Below, piece by piece: positions 25,326 to 32,691 of a stretch of DNA of 64,000 bases (positions are counted from its first letter, which is position 1; the number at the start of each line of letters is the position of its first letter). Origin of the DNA: Stenotrophomonas lactitubi (lineage in GTDB: Bacteria; Pseudomonadota; Gammaproteobacteria; Xanthomonadales; Xanthomonadaceae); the NCBI RefSeq assembly GCF_002803515.1, contig NZ_PHQX01000003.1, forward strand, positions 163,175-227,174. The letters run 5' to 3'. The position numbers were made by a program, and so were the translations under genes. The notes below the pieces were generated by a model. That model made no database searches, was not told the DNA's origin, and was given only the letters and a program-made list of their open reading frames with translations.

Positions 25326-25415
25326 CAGACAGTTTCCTGCGGGCGCGGATGCAGCAAACCCAAGGCGGGAGCAAGGGCAAAATCAAAAGCAAAAGCTGGA
25401 ATTCCGGCTTTTGTC

Positions 25416-25444
25416 TTTGAATTTGAATTTGAATTTGAATTTGA
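25416..25444. repeat. Hexanucleotide tandem repeat TTTGAA
   Basis: Nearly five copies of TTTGAA in a row, in a GC-rich genome. Just before it, from about 25374, is an older period-6 tract (GGCAAA-like: CAAAATCAAAAGCAAAAGC). It lies between palindromes C and D. Confidence 0.9.
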
Positions 25445-25497
25445 TCCTTCTTCTCCCGGCTACCCGGCGGGACAAGTAGGCGCTGGAAATGTCTGAA

Positions 25498-25604
25498 GCG
25501 CTGGGGAGCGGGGTCGGCGCAAAACCGCAGGCGCCATGGATGGCGCCTACGAGCCCCCATGGATGGGTTGCGGCGTGTTTTGCGCCGACCTCGCTCCCCA
25601 GCGC
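25498..25604 (-). repeat. Long palindrome D, inverted partner of C
   Basis: Arms 25498-25525 and 25577-25604 match over 28 bases with one G:T position (GCGCTGGGGAGCGGGGTCGG...). The 51-base loop read on the minus strand is ACGCCGCAACCCATCCATGG, GGGCTCGTA, then the same inner hairpin GGCGCC-ATCCAT-GGCGCC as in C. The arms are unrelated to those of C. No gene is seen anywhere in 25192-25732. Confidence 0.92.
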
Positions 25605-25652
25605 CCACACGAAACCCACCGCCAGCTCTCAAACCACCCGGCAGCCAGCAAC

Positions 25653-25682
25653 AAAAAAGGGACGACGCGTTAGCGTCGTCCC
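25653..25682 (-). terminator. Leftward terminator after rhlE
   Basis: GGGACGACGC/GCGTCGTCCC (25682-25673 and 25668-25659) with a four-base loop is followed on the minus strand by six T residues. It starts about 50 bases after the rhlE stop. Confidence 0.85.
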
Positions 25683-25732
25683 CCGATAAGCAGCCCCCGC
25701 GCAGCGGGCGACGCCATCCCTGTCAGCTGGGA

Positions 25733-27154
25733 TCAGCTGGCGCGACCGCCGCCGCCACCCTGGCCGCGGCCACGGCCGCCACCCGTATTGGCACCGCCAC
25801 CGCGACGCTGGCCCTGACCGGCACCTGCGCCCGCGCGCTGCTGGCCGTTGCCAGCGCCCTCGCGGCGTCCACCGCCGGCCTTCTTCGGGCCTGCATGTGC
25901 ATGACGCGGCGCATCGCCGTGCGGACGGCGGGCGTGGGTCTTGCGCGGCACGCGCTCGCCGGTATCGGCCTCGGCCTTGCCCGGTGCACTGTTGCCCCAG
26001 CGGATCGGCGTCTGCAGCTCGAAGCCCGGCACATCGCGGATGTCCATGTCGCGGCCGAGCAGGCGCACGATCGCGCGCAGCAGCTTCACTTCATCCTGCG
26101 CAACCAGCGAAATCGCTTCACCGGTAGCACCGTTGCGGCCGGTACGGCCAATGCGGTGCACGTAGTCTTCGGCCACCATCGGCAGATCGAAGTTGATCAC
26201 CTTCGGCAGCTCGTTGATGTCGATACCGCGCGCGGCGATGTCGGTGGCCACCAGCACGGTGACGCGGCCGGCCTTGAAGTCACCCAGCGCACGCAGGCGC
26301 TGGCCCTGGCTCTTGTTGCCGTGGATCGCCGCAGTCTTGATGCCGGACTTTTCCAGGAACGCGGCCAGCTTGTCGCTGCCGTGCTTGGTACGGGCAAACA
26401 CCAGGGTCTGCTCGCGGCTGTCCTGCGCCAACAGGTGCAGCAGCAGGTCGCGCTTGCGGCTGGCGTCGACCGGATGCACCTTGTGGGTGATGGTCTCGGC
26501 CACGGTGTTCTTCGGCGTCACCTGGATCTGTTCCGGGTTGCGCATGAACTCCAGCGCCAACTGGCGGATGTTGTCCTCGAAGGTGGCCGAGAACAGCAGG
26601 GTCTGGCGGTTCTGCTTGGGCAGCTTGGCCAGGATGCGCTTGATCGAGGGCAGGAAGCCCATGTCCAGCATGCGGTCGGCTTCGTCCAGCACCAGCAGTT
26701 CAATGCCGGACAGGTCGATGCTGCGACGCTCCAGGTGGTCGATCAGGCGGCCCGGGCAGGCCACCAGCAGGTCCACGCCGCGACGCAGGATGTCGAGCTG
26801 GTTGCCCATGCCGACGCCGCCGTAGATGCAGGCGCTGGGGATGCGCAGGTACTTGCTGTAACCGCGCAGGCTGTCATGCACCTGGGTGGCCAGTTCGCGG
26901 GTCGGTGCCAGGATCAGCGCGCGCGGCTTGCGCGGGCCGGTACGCACTTCCTGCGAAGCGGTGCCCAGGTGCTGCAGCAGCGGCAGGCCGAACGCGGCGG
27001 TCTTGCCGGTGCCGGTCTGTGCGCCGGCCAGCAGGTCGCGACCGGCCAGCACCAGCGGGATCGCCTGCTGCTGGATCGGGGTCGGGGTTTCGTAGCCCTG
27101 CTCGGCGAGCGCACGCAGCAGGAAGGGCGCAAGGCCCAGGGATTCAAAAGACAT
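25733..27154 (-). CDS. rhlE: DEAD-box ATP-dependent RNA helicase RhlE
   Basis: 473 residues. All helicase motifs are present: Q-motif region TPIQQQAIP, Walker A AQTGTGKT (45-52), PTRELA, DEAD (157-160), SAT (189-191), and in the second domain ARGIDI and HRIGRTGRNG. The tail from about residue 385 is basic, arginine/glycine-rich (GGGRGRGQGGGGG), as in RhlE proteins that bind RNA non-specifically. It acts in ribosome assembly and RNA turnover. The leader is long: a TAGACT-like box near 27390 gives about 220 bases, with a CTGTCCG/CGGACAG hairpin (27181-27196) next to the ribosome site TTGGAG, so post-transcriptional control is possible. Confidence 0.93.
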   Translation of the reverse strand: MSFESLGLAPFLLRALAEQGYETPTPIQQQAIPLVLAGRDLLAGAQTGTGKTAAFGLPLLQHLGTASQEVRTGPRKPRALILAPTRELATQVHDSLRGYSKYLRIPSACIYGGVGMGNQLDILRRGVDLLVACPGRLIDHLERRSIDLSGIELLVLDEADRMLDMGFLPSIKRILAKLPKQNRQTLLFSATFEDNIRQLALEFMRNPEQIQVTPKNTVAETITHKVHPVDASRKRDLLLHLLAQDSREQTLVFARTKHGSDKLAAFLEKSGIKTAAIHGNKSQGQRLRALGDFKAGRVTVLVATDIAARGIDINELPKVINFDLPMVAEDYVHRIGRTGRNGATGEAISLVAQDEVKLLRAIVRLLGRDMDIRDVPGFELQTPIRWGNSAPGKAEADTGERVPRKTHARRPHGDAPRHAHAGPKKAGGGRREGAGNGQQRAGAGAGQGQRRGGGANTGGGRGRGQGGGGGRAS

Positions 27155-27477
27155 CGAGATTGCTCCAAGTACAGTTAACGCCTGTCCGAACGGACAGACG
27201 GGGGCAGATCAAACTGATCGGCTGACTCGGAGCGTTCCCGTGAACCGCGCTGCGAGAATTGGGTGCAGCCAACGCGAAGCGCAGGCTGGAATGCGTGACG
27301 AACGGCGTCGGAGTGGGGGCGGGCGATGGGGCGGACCCCTGTCGCCGGCGATCCCGGAGGGAAACGGACGGCCGCTGCAGACCCGCATAGTCTAGCGGAA
27401 GGATCAGACCTCACGCAAAACAGGCTGTTCAGGTTGGGGTTTCCGGCAGGGCTGCGCCCTGCACCCGCCGAGGCCAA

Positions 27478-27525
27478 GGCAACAGCAACGGCGACGGCAA
27501 CGGCAACGGCAACGGCAAAAGCAAA
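27478..27525. repeat. Hexanucleotide tandem repeat GGCAAC
   Basis: Eight period-6 units, mostly GGCAAC, ending GGCAAA-AGCAAA-AGC. It is followed by CGGGTTCC just before palindrome E. The same AGCAAAAGC-(T/C)GG-TTCC ending follows the period-6 tract between palindromes C and D, so the tracts belong to the palindrome loci. Confidence 0.88.
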
Positions 27526-27544
27526 AGCCGGGTTCCTGTGGGAT

Positions 27545-27646
27545 GGCGGGGTGGGTCCGGTTGCGGAGGACGCCGCAAGTACGTCCCTGTAGGCTTGGCC
27601 GCGGCATCCATGCCGCGGACACCCCCGCAACCGGACCCACCCCGCC
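27545..27646 (+). repeat. Long palindrome E with 52-base loop (variable-arm type)
   Basis: Arms 27545-27569 and 27622-27646 match over 25 bases with one mismatch (GGCGGGGTGGGTCCGGTTGC...). The 52-base loop 27570-27621 starts ACGCCGCAAGTACGTCCCTG and TAGGCTTGG like palindrome C, but the inner hairpin is CCGCGG-CATCCATG-CCGCGG. Inner stem and outer arms therefore both change while staying self-complementary. Confidence 0.92.
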
Positions 27647-27717
27647 TTCGACAGATCTCCGCAATCTGTCGGAATGGCATGGCCTGCGCTTGGTGGGTGT
27701 CGACCTTGGTCGACACG

Positions 27718-27807
27718 GTAGATCCACGCCATGCGTGGATGTTCTACGTTCACTTGTCGAAATATTTGATTTCGATGGTGATCCATCCACGCATGGCGTG
27801 GATCTAC
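27718..27807. repeat. SMAG-type REP pair inside the E/F locus
   Basis: GTAGATCCACGCCATGCGTG at 27718 and its inverse ending GTGGATCTAC at 27807. A separate small hairpin GTGTCGACC-TT-GGTCGACAC (27697-27716) adjoins it. Confidence 0.8.
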
Positions 27808-27829
27808 TGGCCACCGGGAAACTGTCGAA

Positions 27830-27931
27830 GGCGGGGCGGTGTCGGACTGCGGGGTGTCCGCGGCATGGATGCCGCGGCCAAGCCCCCAAGGATGGGTTTA
27901 CGGCGTCCCCGCAATCCGACACCGCCCCGCC
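27830..27931 (-). repeat. Long palindrome F, inverted partner of E
   Basis: Arms 27830-27854 and 27907-27931 match over 25 bases with one mismatch (GGCGGGGCGGTGTCGGACTG...). The 52-base loop on the minus strand reads ACGCCGTAAACCCATCCTTG, GGGGCTTGG, then CCGCGG-CATCCATG-CCGCGG as in E. The flanks of E and F are also inverse copies (GTGGGAT outside, TTCGACAG inside). CAGGGCTGCGCCCTG hairpins at about 27447 and 27990 frame the whole locus. Apart from these repeats, SMAGs and promoters, I see no gene in 27155-28116. Confidence 0.92.
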
Positions 27932-28053
27932 ATCCCACGCAATGCCGCTTTGGATGTTGCTCCGGCTGTGGCTTGAAAGCATCTGCAGGTGCAGGGCGCA
28001 GCCCTGCCTGACACCCCCCACTACGGTAGGGTGGCCCGATGCCGCGCTGCAGC

Positions 28054-28081
28054 TTGGCGCCGCCGCATATTTGATTACACT
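28054..28081 (+). promoter_or_regulatory. Promoter TTGGCG-16-TACACT for the fumarylacetoacetase gene
   Basis: TTGGCG at 28054-28059 and TACACT at 28076-28081 with a 16-base spacer; the start codon follows at 28117. Confidence 0.5.
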
Positions 28082-28116
28082 TGAAACTTGTTTGCCCACG
28101 ACTCCGGACATCCACC

Positions 28117-29106
28117 ATGAAGCTTGGTTCCTTGAAGGAAGGCGGCCGCGACGGCACCCTCATCGTCGTCTCGCGTGATCTGCGCCACGGCGTGCGCGCC
28201 ACCGGCATCGCCGCCACCCTGCAGTTGGCCCTGGAGGACTGGAGCCATCTGGCTCCGCGCCTGAATGCCCTGTATGACTCGCTCAATGCCGGTGACGCCG
28301 ATGGCGTGTTCGACCTGGAGCCGCAGGCCCTGGCCGCGCCGATGCCGCGCGCCTATGAATTCGTTGATGGCAGCGCCTACCTGCCGCACGTCGAGCGCGT
28401 CCGTCGCGCCCGCGGCGCCGAGGTGCCGGAGAGCTTCTACAGCGATCCGCTGATGTACCAGGCCACCAGTGCCGGTTTCTACGGGCCGCGCGATGCGGTC
28501 AAGGTGGTCAGCGAGGACTACGGCATCGATCTGGAAGCGGAAATCGTGGTCATCACCGACGACGTGCCGATGGCGGCCACGCCGGAGCAGGCCGCCGGCC
28601 ACATCCAACTGGTCGGTCTGGTCAACGACGTCTCGCTGCGCAACCTGATTCCGGGCGAGCTGGCCAAGGGCTTCGGCTTCCTGCAGTCCAAGCCGCGCTC
28701 GGCGTTGTCGCCGGTGTTCGTCACCCCCGATGAGCTGGGCGCTGCCTGGCAGGACAGCAAGGTGCACCTGCCGCTGCTGACCCACATCAACGATAAGTGG
28801 TTCGGCGCGCCGGAAGCCGGTGTCGACATGCAGTTCAACTTCGCCCAGCTGGTCGCACACGCAGCGAAGACGCGTCCGCTCAGTGCCGGCACCATCGTCG
28901 GCTCGGGCACCATCGCCAACGAAGACACCAGCAAGGGCGCTTCCTGCTTCGCCGAGCAGCGCGTGGTGGAGACCCTGCGCGACGGCAAGCCGAGCACGCC
29001 GTTCATGTCCTTCGGCGACGTGGTCCGCATCGAAATGCTCGATGCCGCCGGCAACAGCATCTTCGGTGCGATCGAGCAGCGCATCGAACAGGCGGCCAAG
29101 CCCTGA
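28117..29106 (+). CDS. Fumarylacetoacetate hydrolase family protein
   Basis: 329 residues from the ATG at 28117 (MKLGSLKEGGRDGTLIVVSR). The FAH-fold signatures include SFYSDPLMYQATSAGFYG, the metal-binding DYGIDLEAEIVVITDD, and GSGTIANEDTSKGASC near the C-terminus. It is shorter than eukaryotic FAH but typical of the bacterial enzyme that splits fumarylacetoacetate into fumarate and acetoacetate, the last step of tyrosine and homogentisate breakdown. This reading is supported by the maleylacetoacetate isomerase gene 14 bases downstream. Homogentisate dioxygenase is not in the window. Confidence 0.9.
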   Translation: MKLGSLKEGGRDGTLIVVSRDLRHGVRATGIAATLQLALEDWSHLAPRLNALYDSLNAGDADGVFDLEPQALAAPMPRAYEFVDGSAYLPHVERVRRARGAEVPESFYSDPLMYQATSAGFYGPRDAVKVVSEDYGIDLEAEIVVITDDVPMAATPEQAAGHIQLVGLVNDVSLRNLIPGELAKGFGFLQSKPRSALSPVFVTPDELGAAWQDSKVHLPLLTHINDKWFGAPEAGVDMQFNFAQLVAHAAKTRPLSAGTIVGSGTIANEDTSKGASCFAEQRVVETLRDGKPSTPFMSFGDVVRIEMLDAAGNSIFGAIEQRIEQAAKP

Positions 29107-29120
29107 GCATGGAGGCGGCG

Positions 29121-29789
29121 ATGGAGATTCCGGTCGACGACGGCATCGTGCTGTACACCTACTGGCGATCCAGCGCCGCCTACCGCGTGCGCATCGGCCT
29201 GGCATTGAAAGGCCTGGCCTTCGAAGCACGACCGGTGCACCTGGTGCGCGAGGGCGGTGAGCAGCACCATGACGCCTACCGCGGGCTCAATCCGCAGCAG
29301 TTGGTGCCGACGCTGCTGCATGACGGGCACGTGCTGACCCAGTCGCTGGCGATCCTGGAGTATCTGGAAGAGCGCTTCCCGCAGGTGCCGCTGCTGCCGG
29401 CCGATGCCGCTGGCCGTGCACGGGTGCGGGCGCTGGCGCAACTGGTGGCCTGTGACATCCACCCGATCAACAACCTGCGGGTGATGCAGTACCTCGAGCG
29501 CGACCTGCAGTTGCCGGCCGATGCACGCACGCAATGGACGCTGCACTGGATGGCCGAAGGCTTCGCGGCGATGGAGGCGATGCTGGCAGCCAGTGGGGAG
29601 ACAGGCACGTTCTGCCACGGTGACCGCCCGGGCCTGGCTGACATCTGCCTGCTGCCGCAGCTGTACAACGCGCACCGCTTCGGTCTGGATCTGGCGCCGT
29701 ACCCGATCCTCCGCCGGATCGAGACCGCCTGCCAGCAGCTGGACGCATTCACCGGTGCACGCCCGGAAAACCAGATCGACGCCGCCTGA
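29121..29789 (+). CDS. maiA: Maleylacetoacetate isomerase (zeta-class glutathione transferase)
   Basis: 222 residues from the ATG at 29121, ideally spaced from GGAGG at 29111-29115; an ATG at 29109 is the alternative. The zeta-class signature RSSAAYRVRIGLALKG is at the N-terminus, followed by NPQQLVPTLLHDG, LTQSLAILEYLEE and, in the helical domain, HPINNLRVMQYL and the GDRPGLADICLLPQL N-capping box. It isomerises maleylacetoacetate to fumarylacetoacetate using glutathione, feeding the hydrolase encoded directly upstream. A SMAG element follows the stop. Confidence 0.92.
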   Translation: MEIPVDDGIVLYTYWRSSAAYRVRIGLALKGLAFEARPVHLVREGGEQHHDAYRGLNPQQLVPTLLHDGHVLTQSLAILEYLEERFPQVPLLPADAAGRARVRALAQLVACDIHPINNLRVMQYLERDLQLPADARTQWTLHWMAEGFAAMEAMLAASGETGTFCHGDRPGLADICLLPQLYNAHRFGLDLAPYPILRRIETACQQLDAFTGARPENQIDAA

Positions 29790-29804
29790 CGTGCCGCTGT
29801 GCTC

Positions 29805-29826
29805 GCCGGGCATGGCCCGGCGCTAC
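29805..29826 (-). repeat. SMAG-type REP, single copy; supplies the udgX stop codon
   Basis: On the minus strand it starts GTAGCGCCGGGCCATGCCCG. The TAG within its GTAG head is the stop codon of the UdgX-type gene. Confidence 0.82.
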
Positions 29827-31274
29827 CGGTCTCCGGCGCGCGCGGAATCGGCCACCAGCAGCTGCCGCAGGTCATCGCGGAACAGCCTGTAGGCGTCCTC
29901 GCGCCGCGCTTCATCCTTCTGCCGCAGCACCCAGGCCGGATGCACCGTGGCGTAACCACGGGTGCCATCGTCCAGCACGTGCCAGCGGCCACGGTCGCGC
30001 ATCAGGTTGAAGTCGCTGCCGAACAACGCGGTCGCTGCCGTGGCACCCAGGCAGACGATCACCTTCGGTTTCACCCGTGCGATCTCGCCCTGCAGCCACG
30101 GCCGGCAGGCGTGTACATGACGGCTCTCCGGGCGCTTGTGCAGGCGAAGCTTGCCGCGCCGTTCGTGGTGGAAGTGCTTCACCGCGTTGGTCAGGTACAG
30201 CGTGCTGCGTTCGATGCCCAGTTCCTGCAGCGCGCGGTCCAGCAACTTGCCGGCCGGTCCCGCAAAGGGGCGACCACTCAGGTCCTCGACATCACCGGGC
30301 TGTTCGCCCACCAGCATGATGCGTGCATCGGCACGACCTTCGCCGAACACGGTCTGGGTGGATGCCTCCCACAACGGACACTGCCGGCAGACGGCCGCTT
30401 GCTGGCGCAGTGCCTGCAGGCTGCCATCGTCCGCAGCGGCATCAGTGGCATCGTTCTGCCGCGCTGGAATACGTCGTTGCGGCGCCTGCGCCGGGCGATC
30501 GTGCATCTCCTGCACGCGGTTGGCCGCATCGCGCACAAGGCCAGGCAACAGCTGTGCTTCGGGAAGGTGCTTCCAGTACCGGGCGGGCATTTCCTGCTGC
30601 ATCATCCGCGTGTTGAGCCGCGCCGGATTGAAGATGCTGGCGTAATAGGTCTGCCACAGCGTTTCGCGTGCGTCTTCGGCGGGGGCATCCTGGCGGGTGC
30701 CGCCATCGCCGAACCATAGCGCGCTGCCATCCCACTGCACGCTGCGCGTGGGCGTCAGGATCGCCCAGCGCATGCCGGCGAAACGGCGGGCGAAGAACGG
30801 TGCAACGCGGTCGACGATGTTGTGATCGGGCTCGAACCAGGCGATGAACGCGTCGGTCTCGCCGGGCACCTCGCGGAAGCGCACGAAGGCCTTCATCTTG
30901 TGCGTATCGCGGCGCACCGCCTGCGCCAGCGCCATCAAACGCAGCACATCGGCATCGGCAGGATTGGACAGCACCGTACGTTCGCCGTGGGCGATGCGCC
31001 ACAACAGGCGGTACAGCAACGGCAGGCGCTGCGGATCGCGATGGCACAGGCAGGTCGCGGCCAGTTCCACGAAGTCGCGCGGCACGTTCGGTGCGGTGGC
31101 ACCGTCGGGCAACGGCGCCTGCTGCACCGCTGGCGCATCCAGCAATGACGACTCGGAATCCATCAGCCAGTCCAGCTGCTCAGGGCGCACGCCGCGCAGC
31201 AACGCCTCCCGCGCCGCGTTGCGCCAAGCGTCCAGTGACCACGGCGGGTCCACCCGCAAAGACCAGCGTTGCAT
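29823..31274 (-). CDS. UdgX-type uracil-DNA glycosylase fused to a DUF4130 domain
   Basis: 483 residues from the ATG at 31274, one base after the radical SAM stop. Residues about 85-255 form the DUF4130 domain (TIGR03915-type DNA repair protein) and about 290-483 a family 4-like uracil-DNA glycosylase: iron-sulfur cysteines in AVCRQCPL, GEQPGDVEDLSGRPFAGPAG, LTNAVKHFHHER and ATVHPAWVLR. The loop KLRLHKRPES (375-384) corresponds to the KRRIH loop of UdgX, whose histidine bonds covalently to the abasic site; here it reads KLRLH with His379. It therefore probably excises uracil and stays bound. Always found with the radical SAM partner encoded upstream. Confidence 0.88.
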   Translation of the reverse strand: MQRWSLRVDPPWSLDAWRNAAREALLRGVRPEQLDWLMDSESSLLDAPAVQQAPLPDGATAPNVPRDFVELAATCLCHRDPQRLPLLYRLLWRIAHGERTVLSNPADADVLRLMALAQAVRRDTHKMKAFVRFREVPGETDAFIAWFEPDHNIVDRVAPFFARRFAGMRWAILTPTRSVQWDGSALWFGDGGTRQDAPAEDARETLWQTYYASIFNPARLNTRMMQQEMPARYWKHLPEAQLLPGLVRDAANRVQEMHDRPAQAPQRRIPARQNDATDAAADDGSLQALRQQAAVCRQCPLWEASTQTVFGEGRADARIMLVGEQPGDVEDLSGRPFAGPAGKLLDRALQELGIERSTLYLTNAVKHFHHERRGKLRLHKRPESRHVHACRPWLQGEIARVKPKVIVCLGATAATALFGSDFNLMRDRGRWHVLDDGTRGYATVHPAWVLRQKDEARREDAYRLFRDDLRQLLVADSARAGDR

Positions 31275-31275
31275 C

Positions 31276-32559
31276 TCAGACAGCGGGCGCGGCATCGAAC
31301 AGCGAGCCCTGGCGCGGCGGTGGGGCCAGCTTCGCGCGCAGCGCCGTCGGATCATCCAGCGCGTTGCGGGGATGGTGGTCGGCCAGCTGCACGAACGGCA
31401 GCAGCTTGCTCATCGGTGCCTTCAGCCGGGCCAGGTCGGCCACGCGCAGGCGACCGTGGCGGCGTGCCATCAGCACGCGCTTGACGTTGCGCACGCCCAG
31501 CCCGGGCACCCGCAGCAGCAGCTCCTTCGGTGCAAGGTTCAGGTCCACCGGGAAGCGCTCCGGATGCCGTATCGCCCAGGCCATCTTCGGATCGATGTCC
31601 AGGTCCAGCATGCCGCCCTGGGTAGTGTCGGTGATCTCCTCCACGCCATAGCCGTAGAAACGCAGCAGCCAGTCGGCCTGGTACAGCCGGTGCTCGCGCT
31701 GCAGCGGGGGCGGTTGCAGCGGCAGCTGGCGGCTCGCATCGGGAATCGGGCTGAAGGCGGAGTAGTACACCCGGCGCATGCGGTAGTTGCCGTAGAGGCT
31801 GTCGGCGCTGGTCAGGATCTGCTGGTCACTGGCACCGTCGGCACCGACGATCATCTGCGTGCTCTGCCCGGCGGGTGCGAAGCGGGGAGGGCGAGGGCGT
31901 GCGCTGCGGGTGGATACCGGGGCGATCACCGCCGGCGCCTTGCGGGCCTCCTTGGCCTCTTCGATACGCCAGCGCAGCTCACCCATCGCGCCGCGGATCG
32001 ATGTGCTGGTCTTTTCCGGGGCGAGGGTGGCCAGGCCCGCCTCGGTGGGCAGTTCAACGTTGATCGACAGGCGATCGGCGTAACGACCCGCAGCGGCCAG
32101 AAGCTCCGGCGATGCCTCGGGGATGGTCTTCAGGTGGATGTAGCCGGCGTACCGATGTTCCTCGCGCAGCCGTCGTGCCACTTCCACCATGCGTTCCATC
32201 GTGTAGTCCGCATTGCGGATGATGCCGCTGGAAAGAAACAGGCCTTCGATGTAGTTGCGCTTGTAGAAGTCCAGGGTAAGCGTGACCACTTCGTCCACGC
32301 TGAAACGCGCGCGCTGCACGTTGCTGGACACCCGGTTCACGCAATAGGCGCAGTCGTACACGCAGAAGTTGGTCAGCAGGATCTTCAGCAGCGATACGCA
32401 GCGGCCATCGGGCGTGTAGCTGTGGCAGATACCCATGCCTTCGGTACTGCCGACGCCGCCGGAGGCGCGCGAATCGCGCTTGCCCGCGCCGCTGGAGGCG
32501 CAGGACGCGTCGTATTTTGCGGCGTCGGCAAGGATGGCCAGCTTGCGTATGGTTTCCAT
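31276..32559 (-). CDS. Radical SAM protein, putative DNA modification/repair
   Basis: 427 residues. The cluster motif is CVYDCAYC (Cys66, Cys70, Cys73), followed by SIRGAMGEL, the YYSAFSPIPDA stretch and a helix-hairpin-helix DNA-binding motif LLRVPGLGVRNVKRVLMAR near residue 360. This is the TIGR03916-type radical SAM protein that co-occurs with the UDG/DUF4130 fusion; the two genes are separated by one base. The reaction is not known. A perfect 7-base inverted repeat, GTCTCAT-TGG-ATGAGAC (32582-32598), lies 22 bases before the start and may be the operator of the operon. Confidence 0.88.
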   Translation of the reverse strand: METIRKLAILADAAKYDASCASSGAGKRDSRASGGVGSTEGMGICHSYTPDGRCVSLLKILLTNFCVYDCAYCVNRVSSNVQRARFSVDEVVTLTLDFYKRNYIEGLFLSSGIIRNADYTMERMVEVARRLREEHRYAGYIHLKTIPEASPELLAAAGRYADRLSINVELPTEAGLATLAPEKTSTSIRGAMGELRWRIEEAKEARKAPAVIAPVSTRSARPRPPRFAPAGQSTQMIVGADGASDQQILTSADSLYGNYRMRRVYYSAFSPIPDASRQLPLQPPPLQREHRLYQADWLLRFYGYGVEEITDTTQGGMLDLDIDPKMAWAIRHPERFPVDLNLAPKELLLRVPGLGVRNVKRVLMARRHGRLRVADLARLKAPMSKLLPFVQLADHHPRNALDDPTALRAKLAPPPRQGSLFDAAPAV

Positions 32560-32581
32560 TGAAGGAACCTACGCACGAGGG

Positions 32582-32598
32582 GTCTCATTGGATGAGAC
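32582..32598. promoter_or_regulatory. Palindromic operator candidate before the radical SAM gene
   Basis: GTCTCAT-TGG-ATGAGAC is a perfect 7+7 inverted repeat 22 bases upstream of the start codon. It does not resemble the TTAGTA-type LexA boxes known from xanthomonads, so a different repressor or activator would be involved. Confidence 0.45.
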
Positions 32599-32623
32599 AG
32601 CCGGTGAACAATTCAGCAAACAA

Positions 32624-32684
32624 CGCCGGGCATGGCCCGGCGCTACCGGACGCGTGGTGGTAGCGCCTAGCCATGCCCGGCGGG
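32624..32684. repeat. SMAG-type REP pair
   Basis: An inverse copy ending GGCGCTAC at 32646 and a forward copy starting GTAGCGCCTAGCCATGCCCG at 32660. They lie between the stop of pilU and the start of the radical SAM gene, which are both leftward. Confidence 0.82.
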
Positions 32685-32691
32685 CGTGCGG

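Noticed and set aside
25222..25604. CRISPR array or integron attC sites as an explanation of the palindromes
   Set aside because: There is no regular repeat-spacer series, and the copies are inverted pairs. attC sites have conserved ends and variable interior, the opposite of what is seen here, and no integrase is present.
32582..32598. LexA (SOS) box before the DNA repair operon
   Set aside because: The palindrome GTCTCAT-TGG-ATGAGAC does not match LexA sites known to me from xanthomonads (TTAGTA-type), so it is listed only as an operator of unknown owner.
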